From NCBI GenBank assembly GCA_963765375.1, contig CAVXVZ010000003.1, forward strand, positions 186,001 to 250,000: a DNA stretch of 64,000 nucleotides, written 5' to 3'. This DNA comes from Roseiarcus sp963765375. GTDB lineage: Bacteria; Pseudomonadota; Alphaproteobacteria; Rhizobiales; Beijerinckiaceae. Under the pieces are notes generated by a model that was not told the DNA's origin, searched no databases, and saw nothing but the letters and a program-made list of their open reading frames with translations. Within the stretch, counting starts at the first letter, position 1; each line of letters begins with the position of its first letter. A program made the position numbers and the translations under genes. Shown here piece by piece: positions 45,238 to 54,503 of the stretch.

Positions 45238-45659
45238 ATGGTGCGCGTGATCATCTCAGTTCGTGAGCTAGGCGGCCTGAAGCCAGAGTATTCGCTCGAA
45301 TTTGGACTGCCAGCGGTTCCTGCCGTTGGATCTTATATTTCGATCCAGCGACCAGATGCGCCCGAGCCTTATGGTGAAGACCTAGTTGTTCGTCACGTGT
45401 GGTGGCGGTTGAAGCATCCGGACACGGGGGATGGGACGACGGAAATAGAGATGACGATGGGGTCGTTGACCGAGATATTCGTTGAATGCGATACGGCCAT
45501 CGGTCCCTATTCGAGCGAACAGTGGCGCAAGAGGGCAGAGGTAGCCAAGGCGAAAGGCCTCGTTGTAGAGCAAATCCAGGTTGACCGACGCTTAACTTGA
45601 GACCCGGATGATGGGCCCCGGCGAGTCCCACAGCGACGTGATCCTGAGGGTGACGAAGG
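44963..45659. repeat. Imperfect 39-bp inverted repeat flanking a small gene
   Basis: 44963-45001 and 45621-45659 are reverse complements at 34 of 39 positions; both read GESxSDVILR in translation on opposite strands. They enclose the 120-residue gene at 45238 and may be the ends of a small module or two decayed antitoxin ends. Confidence 0.6.
45238..45600 (+). CDS. Small protein of unknown function
   Basis: 120 residues, ATG with GGTAGGTAGA upstream. No signal or hydrophobic segment. Phrases such as VGSYISIQRPDAPEP and LVVRHVWWRLKHPDTG suggest a compact beta-rich fold; the end is basic with KAKGLVVEQIQVDRR. The codon use is less GC-biased than the neighbours, in keeping with transfer. No family recognised. 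Confidence 0.6.
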   Translation: MVRVIISVRELGGLKPEYSLEFGLPAVPAVGSYISIQRPDAPEPYGEDLVVRHVWWRLKHPDTGDGTTEIEMTMGSLTEIFVECDTAIGPYSSEQWRKRAEVAKAKGLVVEQIQVDRRLT

Positions 45660-45813
45660 CGGCTCACTCATATAGCGGGGCTGGGGGGGCCGTTGAGCGA
45701 GTCTCGGGCCACGTCGAGCTTAGGATTTCATGCTTTGATTTCGTCTGGTCCGTCCCTATGGGATGCAAATCAAGTCGTTTAGCGCTGCCTCAAACGCTTT
45801 GGACGAAGTGCCC

Positions 45814-46212
45814 TCAAAAATCAAAGGGGGTTACGTAGGGTCGCATTAGCTCGACGAACTCGGCTTCAGTCAGTCGACCTTCCAGCACCAAGCCGATCAC
45901 TTTTCCCATGAGTTCACTATTGGAACACGAGAGGATATAACCGTTGCGCTCCAGGAAAAACACCGCGCTCAGGAAGCCGGTTCGCTTGTTCCCCTGTGCA
46001 AAGGCATGGTTTCGAGCGATCCCGAACATGAGGATCGTGGCGAGGTCGAACACGTCCTCTTGCTGAGAATAGAGGTAGTGATTGACCGGCTTATCCATAG
46101 CGCTTTCCAGCAAAGCGCGGTCACGGAGCAGGAACGGCTCTCCTGTCTCCGTGACGATGTCTCTGTTTGTATCTATTACTACCTCGATGGGTAGCCAAAC
46201 AGGCTCATTCAC
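45814..46212 (-). CDS. doc: Fic/Doc-family toxin (death-on-curing type)
   Basis: 132 residues. The Fic motif reads HAFAQGNKRTGF near residue 67, fitting HxFx(D/N)xNKR with Gln at the acidic position and Gly before NKR. The rest fits short Doc-type proteins, which phosphorylate EF-Tu. The start is GTG 46212 overlapping the upstream stop as GTGA, so it is co-translated with the antitoxin. Gln in place of Asp or Asn is seen in some relatives, but activity cannot be assumed. Confidence 0.85.
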   Translation of the reverse strand: MNEPVWLPIEVVIDTNRDIVTETGEPFLLRDRALLESAMDKPVNHYLYSQQEDVFDLATILMFGIARNHAFAQGNKRTGFLSAVFFLERNGYILSCSNSELMGKVIGLVLEGRLTEAEFVELMRPYVTPFDF

Positions 46213-46385
46213 CTAGCGAGATAAGCTAGAGTCTTGGAAAATCTATTTTTGGCGTGCTCTCGCATTTCCTCGTACGAACGAGGATTTTTAACGGGTCGCG
46301 CCTTCAAAGGGAACGCACTACCGGCGGTCTCGTTGGAGCGCCCGTGAGGCTCCGTGACGAAGTCGAGTTTGGGGGCGGCGTTCAT
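46209..46385 (-). CDS. Antitoxin-like small protein upstream of doc
   Basis: 58 residues from ATG 46385 with AGGAGG upstream. It reads NAAPKLDFVTEPHGRSNETA, then ARPVKNPRSYEEMREHAKNR and ends FSKTLAYLAR. The C-terminal part is like the toxin-binding helix of Phd-type antitoxins in rhizobial Phd/Doc pairs. The stop overlaps the doc start. Overlapping its ribosome site is the palindrome TCACCC-N7-GGGTGA (46387-46405), a possible autoregulatory operator. Confidence 0.75.
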   Translation of the reverse strand: MNAAPKLDFVTEPHGRSNETAGSAFPLKARPVKNPRSYEEMREHAKNRFSKTLAYLAR

Positions 46386-46626
46386 TTCACCCCTCCTATG
46401 GGTGATGGGCTGTTGCCCAGATGGTGAACCTTATCGCATCCGACAAGTTTGACTGTCAAATTACTCTCGAGGGTAATCGTTCCCGATGGACTGACCCTAT
46501 TCAGTCCCCGGCCCTCCTTGAGGCGCACGCCACGCTGCGCGGAGCCGACTTGCTCGGCGATGGTCGAAGCACCGGCTTTCGGTGTGAGCCGGTGATCGCC
46601 GCCGCCCTTGTTGACTGGCGCTCGTT

Positions 46627-47635
46627 TCAGCTCCTCGCCGATCCGATGGCGGCCGAGCGAGCGCCGAGCACACCCTTCGACATAAGCATGCTCGCCAGCG
46701 CCTCGATCATGCGCCAGCGGGATGCGACGAGGGAAGTCCGCGCGCAATTCCAGATAGCCCAGATGGCCGGCGGCCAGATCCTTGTCGCCGCCGTTCAAGG
46801 CGAGCGCGAGATCCTCCGCCATCTCTCGATCGCTCCGCGCGAGCGACGGCGAGGCGTCCGGATTGAAACGCCGCTCGGCAGCCGCTCCCGCCAAGCAGAC
46901 AATGATTGCTTCCTCGCCGCCCTTGCGGGTCGCACTGTCTGCGCCCGCCGCCGCGACGTTGGGGTCGAAGCGGTCTTCGGCGCGGTAGAGCACCCGCCCC
47001 CGACTGCCGTCCGCTGGAATGATGCTCGCGCTCACCGGCTCGAAGCCAAGCTCGACTGCGGCGACCGCATGTCCGGCTTCGTGAAAAGCGATCGCAGCCA
47101 GCGGGCTGGGCGACGCACCCTGGGCCTGGGCGTCATCATCAGCGTTCGCGAGCGGCTGGCCGTTCTTGGCGACGATCGTCAGCGCCTTCGGGTCGAAGAT
47201 CACATAATTGCGCGTGCCCTCGCCCTTGGCGCGTGATCCTTGGTCGAGATAGCGCACGCCTTCGATCCCGTGAGCCAGCATTGTTTGCTGGCCGCTGGAG
47301 CCAGGCAGCTGCTCAAGGACGTTCTGCGGCGTCTTGGCGTCAACGCCGGCCGACGCTAGCGATTGGAGCGCCGTCTTCACTGCCGGGAGCTGCGCATCAA
47401 GTGGCCTATCCCAATCCAAGAGCCGTGACGGATCGACGTTGGCTTGAACCTTGTAGATGTTGCTTTCGCCGCTTGCCGCCTCGCCCTTCATCTCATCCGC
47501 ATAGAACTCTGCGACAGCAGGATTTTCGGCGAGATACACTCCGTCGCCATACCGCTCATTGCCCTCGCCCGACCCGAGACGATTGGGGTTGAACGACGTG
47601 AAGTCGTAGGGAGAACCGTGGTAGGCGATGATCAC
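46627..47635 (-). pseudogene. ADP-ribosyltransferase-like / HExxH metalloprotease fusion, frameshifted near the end
   Basis: N-terminal domain (about 1-160): YHGSPYDFTSFN, then GDGVYLAENPAVAEFYADEM and NYVIFDPKAL, the pattern of phage polyvalent ADP-ribosyltransferases. Then AAIAFHEAGHAVAAVELG (zinc HExxH) near residue 183 with IIVCLAGAAAERRF, the M41/FtsH-like form. After LELRA the main frame becomes unrelated Arg-rich sequence, while another frame reads VASRWRMIEALASMLMSKGV to a stop at 46627: the normal C-terminus. A one-base shift near 46740 separates them. GTG start overlaps the upstream gene as GTGA. If expressed, it would be a cleaving or modifying toxin or an ejected phage protein. 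Confidence 0.7.
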
Positions 47636-47820
47636 TTTTCTTGATCCCCACGGGGCGTGATGCCCATGAACTCCGCCACCCTGATCGCGGCCGCCTCAGC
47701 CTCTTCCAGCGTCATGATCTGGACGTCATCGATGTTGTCGAAGTCGATCCCCGACAGTTCTCGCGCTTGGGCGTATGCCTCTTCGAAGGCTTGACCGAGA
47801 TCATCGGGACCGTCCGACAT
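47632..47820 (-). CDS. Small acidic protein coupled to the ADP-ribosyltransferase gene
   Basis: 62 residues, strongly acidic: DDLGQAFEEAYAQARELSG then IDFDNIDDVQIMTLEEAEAA, and TPRGDQEK at the end. Its TGA overlaps the start GTG of the fusion gene, so the two are translated together. It could be an antitoxin, immunity partner or chaperone for the enzyme, by position only. No family recognised. Confidence 0.6.
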   Translation of the reverse strand: MSDGPDDLGQAFEEAYAQARELSGIDFDNIDDVQIMTLEEAEAAAIRVAEFMGITPRGDQEK

Positions 47821-47840
47821 TTTTCATCACTCCATCATCA

Positions 47841-50052
47841 TCAGGCCAAGCCGAAGTCATTGCGGATCGCATACTTCGTGTTCTTCAGCATCTCTTGAAT
47901 GACAGGGTCTGCCTTCGGCTTGGCCGGCGCGCCATGGAAGGCGATCGAGCCGACGGTCACGCTCGATGAAACCGTCTGCGGTGCGCGAGGTGACGGGAAG
48001 CTGGAGGCTGCGACCTTGGCACCGCTCTGAATGTTCAGGCCTGCATGCGGCCCTCCGGATGATGGTGCCGAAGTGCCATTCCACCAGCCCTGAAATGAGC
48101 CTGGCCTGGCCGGCTGCCTGAACGACGGATCCGGTGGCTTGGATGGAGCGGCGGTAGCGGCCGCGCTCTTCGCCCGGGCGCGGATCGACGGATCGTTAAT
48201 CCCCGTGGCCTGGGCCGGCCAGCCAGGCTCACTCGTCAGGGCTGGTAGGGGTATGGTGGCCTGAGGCGCTGAGGCCTGTCCTGGGCCTCCTGAGGGCCGA
48301 TGCGGCTGTGCTGTTGGGCCGGTCGTGGCCGTGGGGGCTGTGGGAGCGGTCTGGCCGGCCTTGGAGGTGCCGCCAGAAGCCCACGCCTTAACGCCACTCC
48401 AGATGTCACCGGCCTCCTTGGCGACCGTGGCGACGACCCCGCCGCTTCCGGTAGTCGACGTTGGCGTCGGGGAAGCTGATGACGTTCCGCCACTGCTGCC
48501 GCCGCCGGACAGCCCATGCCAGAGCTTCTCCCACCAAGACTCCTCCTGGGCAGCGCCAGAGCTAATGATCTTGGCGGGGATAGGATTGCCTGGGTCGATC
48601 GGCCGGCCCATGATCGTCAGGTCTTTGCCGCCGCCAAGAGTTCGGAACATCACGAAGCCGCCCCGTGGCCTCACCTTCGTCCTTCTTCGAGGGAATGAGA
48701 TCGTAAATGCGCTGGAGCGGGCCAGCAATCCAGTCTTTGAGCCAGCTCTCGATATGGCTGATGCGATCCTGCAGCTGCTTGATCGCATCGCCGACCGCCT
48801 TGGGGACATCAGCGCTCTCGCCGCCATGAGCTGCTTTCCACTCATCGCTGAGCTGCCCGCCATGAGCGGCGCGATCGGCCCATTCGCTGTAGGCGGCCCA
48901 TGCGGCTATCGCCGTAGCTGTGCCGACCAGCGATGTGAGCGGATTGGCGATGGCGGCCCCGGCAACCCATTTGCCGACCCTGACGCCCCCGAGGATAAGC
49001 GAGATCGTCTGAAGGACCCCGGCCAGATGTAGGAGTTGTGCGGACAGGAGCACGATCCCGAGAACCTCGGCCGTCCTCCGCCATTCCATGAGCACCGCGA
49101 CAATCCGTTCGATCCCCTTCCAGGTCTTCTCGACCCAGCCCCCGATCTGATCCCAATTGATGTTTGCCTTGAGCCACTCGGACAGCTCATGCATCCGATC
49201 GAAGATCTCGGACTTGCCCTTTATCACCTGTTCGGACGTCAGCCATTCGCTGAACTGATTGAGGATTGCGGTTAGGGCTGTCTGCACTGGCACCAGCGCA
49301 TCGCGCGTAAGCGACTTGATCGCGTCGCTTGCCTTCGACCAAGCCTCCCAGAGCTTTGTCGAAGCATCGATCTGGCGCTGGGTGAAAGCGTCCAAGCCGC
49401 TCTCATCGATCTGCTTGTTGAGCTGAGGACCAGAAATGTCCTGGCGAAGACCAGTGTCGAGCCCAAGGTCATGCAGGAGCGTCGACTGAGCTGCGAGATT
49501 GTCTTTGTAGATCCCGTGCCAGCCTGTCGGACCGCCAGCACGCGCGAGCTTCAGAGCTTCAATGACATCGCCGTGGGCGGACGCCATCAGGGCGGACAGA
49601 CCTCCGGTCTCGATATCTCCCCACTTGGCGTCTTCACCAAGGCCGCGCTCCAGGCGATCATATTGCTGGCGTAACGACGAAAGAGCCGAACCAGCCTTCT
49701 CACTCGATCCGCCAAGCACCTCGATCGCGTCGAGGAACGCAGAGAGCTTCGGTGCCGAAATGCCAAGGCTCGACGCCAGCGTGGACAGCGCCATTCCGGA
49801 GTGGACCATGTCGGCCGTGAAGTCGGCCACCCCCCGCGCGCCCATGAGGGCGGCGAAGAAGAGCCCAGCCTCGACCTTGATCTTGCGGAAGGCCTCGCTC
49901 AGGCGATCGTTGTGCTTCTCGATTTCCTTCGCATGGTGCTCGGTCTGATCGCGCGTCTTATGGACAGCGTCCTCGGCCTCAGCAGCACCCTGCTTGAAGC
50001 CGGAGGCATCGATATTGAACGACAGCAGAAGCGCATCGGCCAAGGTCGGCAC
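47841..50052 (-). pseudogene. Phage tape-measure-like protein, frameshifted
   Basis: The frame from GTG 50052 (GAAAGGG upstream) gives about 460 natural residues: a coiled-coil (DQTEHHAKEIEKHNDRLSEA), then FFAALMGARGVADFTADMVH and several hydrophobic helices including GIVLLSAQLLHLAGVLQTIS and a region AGAAIANPLTSLVGTATAIA, which is tape-measure-like. It then becomes unrelated. Another frame from about 48660 reads GGFVMFRTLGGGKDLTIMG and goes on, through a Ser/Thr/Pro/Gly-rich stretch, to 47841. Dropping one G from the run at 48661-48664 joins them. Product would be about 735 residues. Confidence 0.6.
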
Positions 50053-50063
50053 GGAACACCCTT

Positions 50064-50831
50064 TCAGCCGGCCTGAATGCGGTCGCGCAGGCCCGGATAC
50101 ATTCGATCGAACGAGGCCGTATCGCTCGCCCCGCCAGCCCTGGCGTCATAGGCCATGCCGGCATGATGCCCGCCGCCACGCCGTTGCTCGACCGAGGGAA
50201 CCGCAAACACATCGCTCCCGTCGCCAACGCGAGCCCGGAGCCCCGGATACAGGGCATCGAAGGACAAGTGCGCCGGCAACGGAGGCCGCCGCCGAGCCGA
50301 GTCACCCGCCATCGTCGGCGCGCGACGGGCTGCACGACCTCGGGAAGCAACTTGGTGGCTCCATAGCATTTGGAGCTGGGCGAGACTCCCGTACGGTCCG
50401 ACAGGGCAGCCGGCCGCCCTCAGCCGCGATCGTAGATCGCTCGCTTCATCATGTGCGTACATGGTGTTTCCTTTCGCTTCTTCGCGTCGACGCTTCGCGC
50501 CATCGACCATGTTTTGAAACGCATCGTTGTGCTCATCGGGGTCGCGGCCGCTATCGAGATGCCCGATCAAGGTTTCAAGATACTGCAGCTGCTCTGGCGT
50601 GAGGCATTGCGCGAGATGCCCCTGCATGGCCCCCGCCTGTCGTTTCTCGGCGAAAGAAAGGCCGCCCTCCGCCGTATCGTGTTCATCTATGATCTGCTGG
50701 CGCGAGTTGATAAGCTGGGTTAGCCGCGCGAGGTCTTCCGGGGAAAGCGCGGCCTTGAGAAACTGACGAATGAGGGCCGGCGTGTCGTCAGGCTCCGAAA
50801 CTGCGCTCTGGTCGTCCATCTGATTCGTCAT
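50064..50831 (-). CDS. Phage protein with repeated SFDxxYPGLRxR motif
   Basis: 255 residues. A helical, acidic N-terminal part (LIRQFLKAALSPEDLARLTQ, LTPEQLQYLETLIGHLDS) is followed by a Arg/Ala-rich linker and two copies of a short motif near the C-terminus: SFDALYPGLRARV and SFDRMYPGLRDRI. Such short linear repeats occur in phage scaffold or assembly proteins. Starts in ATGA overlap with the gene upstream. Function unknown. Confidence 0.6.
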   Translation of the reverse strand: MTNQMDDQSAVSEPDDTPALIRQFLKAALSPEDLARLTQLINSRQQIIDEHDTAEGGLSFAEKRQAGAMQGHLAQCLTPEQLQYLETLIGHLDSGRDPDEHNDAFQNMVDGAKRRREEAKGNTMYAHDEASDLRSRLRAAGCPVGPYGSLAQLQMLWSHQVASRGRAARRAPTMAGDSARRRPPLPAHLSFDALYPGLRARVGDGSDVFAVPSVEQRRGGGHHAGMAYDARAGGASDTASFDRMYPGLRDRIQAG

Positions 50832-51675
50832 GACAGCGTTTCCCCTTTCAGGGCCGCAAGCGCGGCGGCCGACGCCTTGTCATCAAGGACAATCCAGGAT
50901 GCGCCCAAGACGCTCCAACTCGCATCGGACGCCGGCTCAAGCGGCTTCTGGTTCGATCCCGCCCGCCAATACTCGATGAATGTGCGCGCGTGCGGATACA
51001 AACGCCGCGTCCCGCTCTGACGGCCGACCATCACGTCGGTGAGAAATAATCCGTCGCCGGCGGAAGAACAAGCGTTCCGCCAAGCCGCCAAACTTCGGCG
51101 ACTTCTCTGATGTCCATCTGCATGAAGGCGGCGGCGGCCTGATTGAGCGCGGCCGGGACGTTTATATCAGGAGATCGCTCGAATAGACGGCCTAGCGCGT
51201 GATCGGCCACTTCAAGGCCAATCAGCCCGGTCGCCTTCACGCTTCTGTCGATCTCGATCAGGCTCAACATTCGCATGATGATCGCAGCTTGCTCCGTGAA
51301 CCCAGGATCATCGGCGATGACGATGAGCGGCTCAGGCACCGGTTCAAGCCAATTGGAAATGAGCGCAGTCTCGCCAAGCCAACCGAGCGAGTGGATCTCG
51401 ACCGTGGCCGGCGAGAACAGCGTCCGCAGCCTTTCGATGGCCCGAGCCCGGCGCGCGGGGCTGCGATAAAAGGAGCGAGAAGCGTCATGCCGCCATCTCT
51501 CTTTGTTGGACACGACAGCGGCGACCGCCTCAGCTGCCGGTGCGAGACTGCGCCTGAAGGCGCGAGCCTGGCGATGAGCTTCTCCTGGGATCCGATTGCC
51601 GATTTTGTCGCGCAGGTGGTGAGCGGCCCACGCTTGCTGGATTTCGCGCTCGCGCTCAAGCGTGTCCATTTTCAT
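50828..51675 (-). pseudogene. Frameshifted phage gene of unknown function
   Basis: From ATG 51675 (ATGA overlap with the gene before) the frame reads DTLEREREIQQAWAAHHLRD and on to VWRLGGTLVLPPATD and stops at 51031. Shifted by one base near 51050 the frame continues GLFLTDVMVGRQSGTRRLYP and VLGASWIVLDDKASAAALAA to a stop at 50828, which overlaps the next start. The repaired product would be about 280 residues. No family recognised; no membrane segment. Confidence 0.55.
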
Positions 51676-52442
51676 GTCACCGGATCGGCCAGGCTTGACC
51701 GCTGCGGCTGCAGCTGCAGCTGCGGCCGTGGTTCGAATGTCGGGATCGGCCCATCTGCGTTGACAACCGCATCGGCGTCGCGGGACAATCCTTCGATTGT
51801 CGACGACCATCGAGCTTCCGCTGCGCCAACGACCTGGGCGAAGCTCGGATGGACCGCGCCAAGCGTCGGCAGAACGACGCTACGGAAGAGCGGCATGGCT
51901 TGCTTGACGACCTCGTCAGCCGCTCGCTCCCCCTGCAGATGCCGAAGGAGCGCCGACAGCGAGGAGCGCCGGCGGATGATCTCGGCCTCCATCTCGGCCA
52001 GGCCGTCCATCAGCTCCTCAGCCACGCCTGACGACGCCAGCACCTTGCGCGCCGATGAGCGCACGGCCTCTTCGGCAAGCACGGCGCTGTTCGCACGATC
52101 GGACCGGATTCGCTCAAGCCGATCGCCGGCGTTCGCCAACGTCTTGAGTTCAGCTCTGATACGCTGCGTCTTCGCCCCGCGATCAGCGAGCACAGCCACG
52201 CCGCCGTCACCGCGACCGGCGAGCAGAGCGTCGACCAGCTCCGCGCCATCGTCGCGCGCATCTTCCCTCACGAGCCGCGCAAGCTCTCGATTGAGTTCGC
52301 GGCCCCTCAACTCCGCCGCATTGACCGCGCGCACCGCTTCAGCAAGCGCCGCCGTCTTTTCGTCGCGACGCTCGATCGCCGTCCGAAGCTCATGGCGCGC
52401 CTGTTTCTCTTCAGACAACCCGGCCTGATCCGCATTCACCAT
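51672..52442 (-). CDS. Coiled-coil protein of unknown function next to the terminase
   Basis: 256 residues, mostly charged helices: EEKQARHELRTAIERRDEKT, GRELNRELARLVREDARDD, SLSALLRHLQGERAADEV. Likely a long helical or coiled-coil protein. The C-terminus has a Gln/Leu/Pro tail. Overlaps the terminase end by 7 bases and the next start as ATGA. In many phages a coiled-coil protein near terL takes part in head assembly, but that is inference. Confidence 0.6.
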   Translation of the reverse strand: MVNADQAGLSEEKQARHELRTAIERRDEKTAALAEAVRAVNAAELRGRELNRELARLVREDARDDGAELVDALLAGRGDGGVAVLADRGAKTQRIRAELKTLANAGDRLERIRSDRANSAVLAEEAVRSSARKVLASSGVAEELMDGLAEMEAEIIRRRSSLSALLRHLQGERAADEVVKQAMPLFRSVVLPTLGAVHPSFAQVVGAAEARWSSTIEGLSRDADAVVNADGPIPTFEPRPQLQLQPQRSSLADPVT

Positions 52443-53926
52443 GTCTGCGTTTCCCTTCTAATCCGCGCCAGTTGCTGCGCACTGTCCCGCTCCGCCATCG
52501 GCCACGGCCGCCCATAAGCGCCCTCGCGCGCAAGCGCCTCATCGCTGATCCGGATGGGCCCACGCCGCGACGCCGCCATAACCAAAGCGCCCGCCGCTGC
52601 GTTACTAAGATCATCATGAGCGCCTCCTCCTCTCGGGTGATCGATCTTTTCCCGCATGGCCGATGCCCGCCTCTCAAGAGACGCAAATTGAAGAACGAGC
52701 CGCCGATTATCGACAAGCCTCGCTCTTCCGGACGTGAACAGCGGCAACGCGTCGGCGTAGATTGCACTCCGATCGCGCTCGCTGTGCAGATATCGAACGC
52801 CTGTCTTCGCGAAAGCGTCGACCACCCAGCCCGCCGCGTAGCGATCGCCGGTTACCGCCGCGATCCGGTACGCCTGGAGCATCCCGGCAATCTGGCGAGT
52901 CGCCGCCGTCGGATTGAACGGTGCTGCGATCTCGACCAGCGCGTCGAGAACCACAGCATCCCCCTGCCTATGGGCAACAGCACACGTAAAAAAATCTGAA
53001 ACCCCTCCCGATGGATCTGCGAAGCCAAAATAAACCACCCCAGGAACCGGCGGTCGCACCGTTACGCCAGCGTCAACCGCAGCTTCGATGAGATCACGGC
53101 TGATGTACGTCGCGATGTCATCACGCCACTCCGCCAGATAGTCTGCGCGGGCAGCGGCTGGGTCATCAGCCATCGCATCGTCGACGATCTTTTGATCCAG
53201 CGTCGGATTGAGCTTCACGCTCGGCGCGTGCACCACGAGCACGTTGTCATCGTTCTTGCCGAAGTAGTCACGCCACCTACGATAGAGCAGGCCCGCGCGC
53301 CGGTATGGCGACGAAATGGCGACGATCATCGCGCCCGGCAGCGTCGCAAGGCCCGGCATCAGCGCCTGATAGACTTCCGCATCGGGATTGGCGCTTTCTT
53401 CGGATCGCCAGTAGGCAATCTCGTCCAGCACGGCGCACGCGATCGATCGGCCGCGCAAGCCCCTAAAATTGTTCGTCGCCACTGTCAGCTCCGCCCCGGT
53501 CGACAGTGAGATGTCGTCTGTCGTCTCGCTTGTCACGAGACGGCGGAGCATGTCGATCTGGTGGAAATAGCCCCTCGCGTAGCGTGAGACTATTCGGGCT
53601 TGCTGGCGATCAACGGCGAGACACAACACGCTCGCCACCTCGCCGGGCCGAAGCAAGGCCCGATAATCCGCGCCGGCTGCGGCCCAGGCGGCGATCGCGC
53701 TTGCGATGGAGTCCTTGCCAGCCCTCCGCCCCGCAACGACCCAAAGCTCACGCACTTGCTTTTTGGGTGGATCGCGCTGGGCCACTTCACGAAAGATCGC
53801 CAGCTCGCCCTTGCTCATCGGCAACGCATAAGCGCCCTTCAAGACCGCCCGCCACGCGTTCCAACTTGGCCCCTTGAACCATGGGCCCAGGAGATTTGGA
53901 TCGCTTATGGCGTCGACGATATTCAA
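52436..53926 (-). CDS. Phage terminase large subunit
   Basis: 496 residues. ATPase: Walker A AGRRAGKDS near residues 65-73, Walker B CAVLDEIAYW near 164. Nuclease (RNase H-like): GFADPSGGVSDFF, VTGDRYAAGWVV and HDDLSNAAAGAL supply Asp residues. It packages DNA into procapsids. The start TTG 53926 has GAGGAG at good spacing and overlaps the stop of the upstream gene. No portal gene follows, which is unusual. Confidence 0.88.
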   Translation of the reverse strand: MNIVDAISDPNLLGPWFKGPSWNAWRAVLKGAYALPMSKGELAIFREVAQRDPPKKQVRELWVVAGRRAGKDSIASAIAAWAAAGADYRALLRPGEVASVLCLAVDRQQARIVSRYARGYFHQIDMLRRLVTSETTDDISLSTGAELTVATNNFRGLRGRSIACAVLDEIAYWRSEESANPDAEVYQALMPGLATLPGAMIVAISSPYRRAGLLYRRWRDYFGKNDDNVLVVHAPSVKLNPTLDQKIVDDAMADDPAAARADYLAEWRDDIATYISRDLIEAAVDAGVTVRPPVPGVVYFGFADPSGGVSDFFTCAVAHRQGDAVVLDALVEIAAPFNPTAATRQIAGMLQAYRIAAVTGDRYAAGWVVDAFAKTGVRYLHSERDRSAIYADALPLFTSGRARLVDNRRLVLQFASLERRASAMREKIDHPRGGGAHDDLSNAAAGALVMAASRRGPIRISDEALAREGAYGRPWPMAERDSAQQLARIRRETQTW

Positions 53927-54455
53927 TGACCAAGCTCCTCGGCCTCAGCGTCAACCTCGGACTGATTTGTCCCGACGTCTGCTGACGATCTGAGCCCGGG
54001 CCATCATCGCCAAGGGCCTCAGGAGCTTCGGGGACCGGCTCGGCCGGACGATGGGCCGCGATGTAGGCCGCCAGATCAGATTGGGCGTCAGCGGGCCGCG
54101 TAGGGCGTTCCGGCGGCAGGCCCAGCCGCTTAACCGCAGCGTCAGCCCTACGTTCGCACGCGACCAGATCGGCGAGATCGCTGCAGCCCTCGCCGCGCAA
54201 GTACTTGCCACGGACATGCTCAGCCGTCGCCAAGGCCTGCGAGGCTTGATCGATCTGAAGCCGGCGCATCGCCGTTATCGCGAAGCCAGCGCCCGTCAAC
54301 GTTGCCTCGAACAATGCCGTCAGCTCGCGGACACGCTTAGAAACCCGAGTGCGCTTGTCGACGAAGGTCAGGCTTCTCGCCCGCGACCGCTTCGGCGGCG
54401 TAACGGCGTTCGAGGGTGCTGTCGACGGCGCAGTGGCCGCCTCACTTTGCAGCAT
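53923..54455 (-). pseudogene. Probable terminase small subunit, frameshifted at its end
   Basis: From ATG 54455 (GTG 54503 is the other option) the frame reads LTALFEATLTGAGFAITAMR, then QASQALATAEHVRGKYLRGE, to PEAPEALGDDGPGSD. A second frame reads TNQSEVDAEAEELGH and stops at 53923, overlapping the terminase start. The main frame instead runs on into unrelated Arg-rich sequence to 53787. A single-base shift between about 53960 and 54010 explains it. Small-terminase identity rests on position and helical content only. Confidence 0.5.
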
Positions 54456-54503
54456 CACATGAGACTCCGAGAAACCCAATGTTGTCCTATTGTTGTCCTG
54501 CAC

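Noticed and set aside
46421..47236. 271-codon plus-strand ORF
   Set aside because: Opposite the ADP-ribosyltransferase/metalloprotease gene, whose HExxH motif decides the strand.
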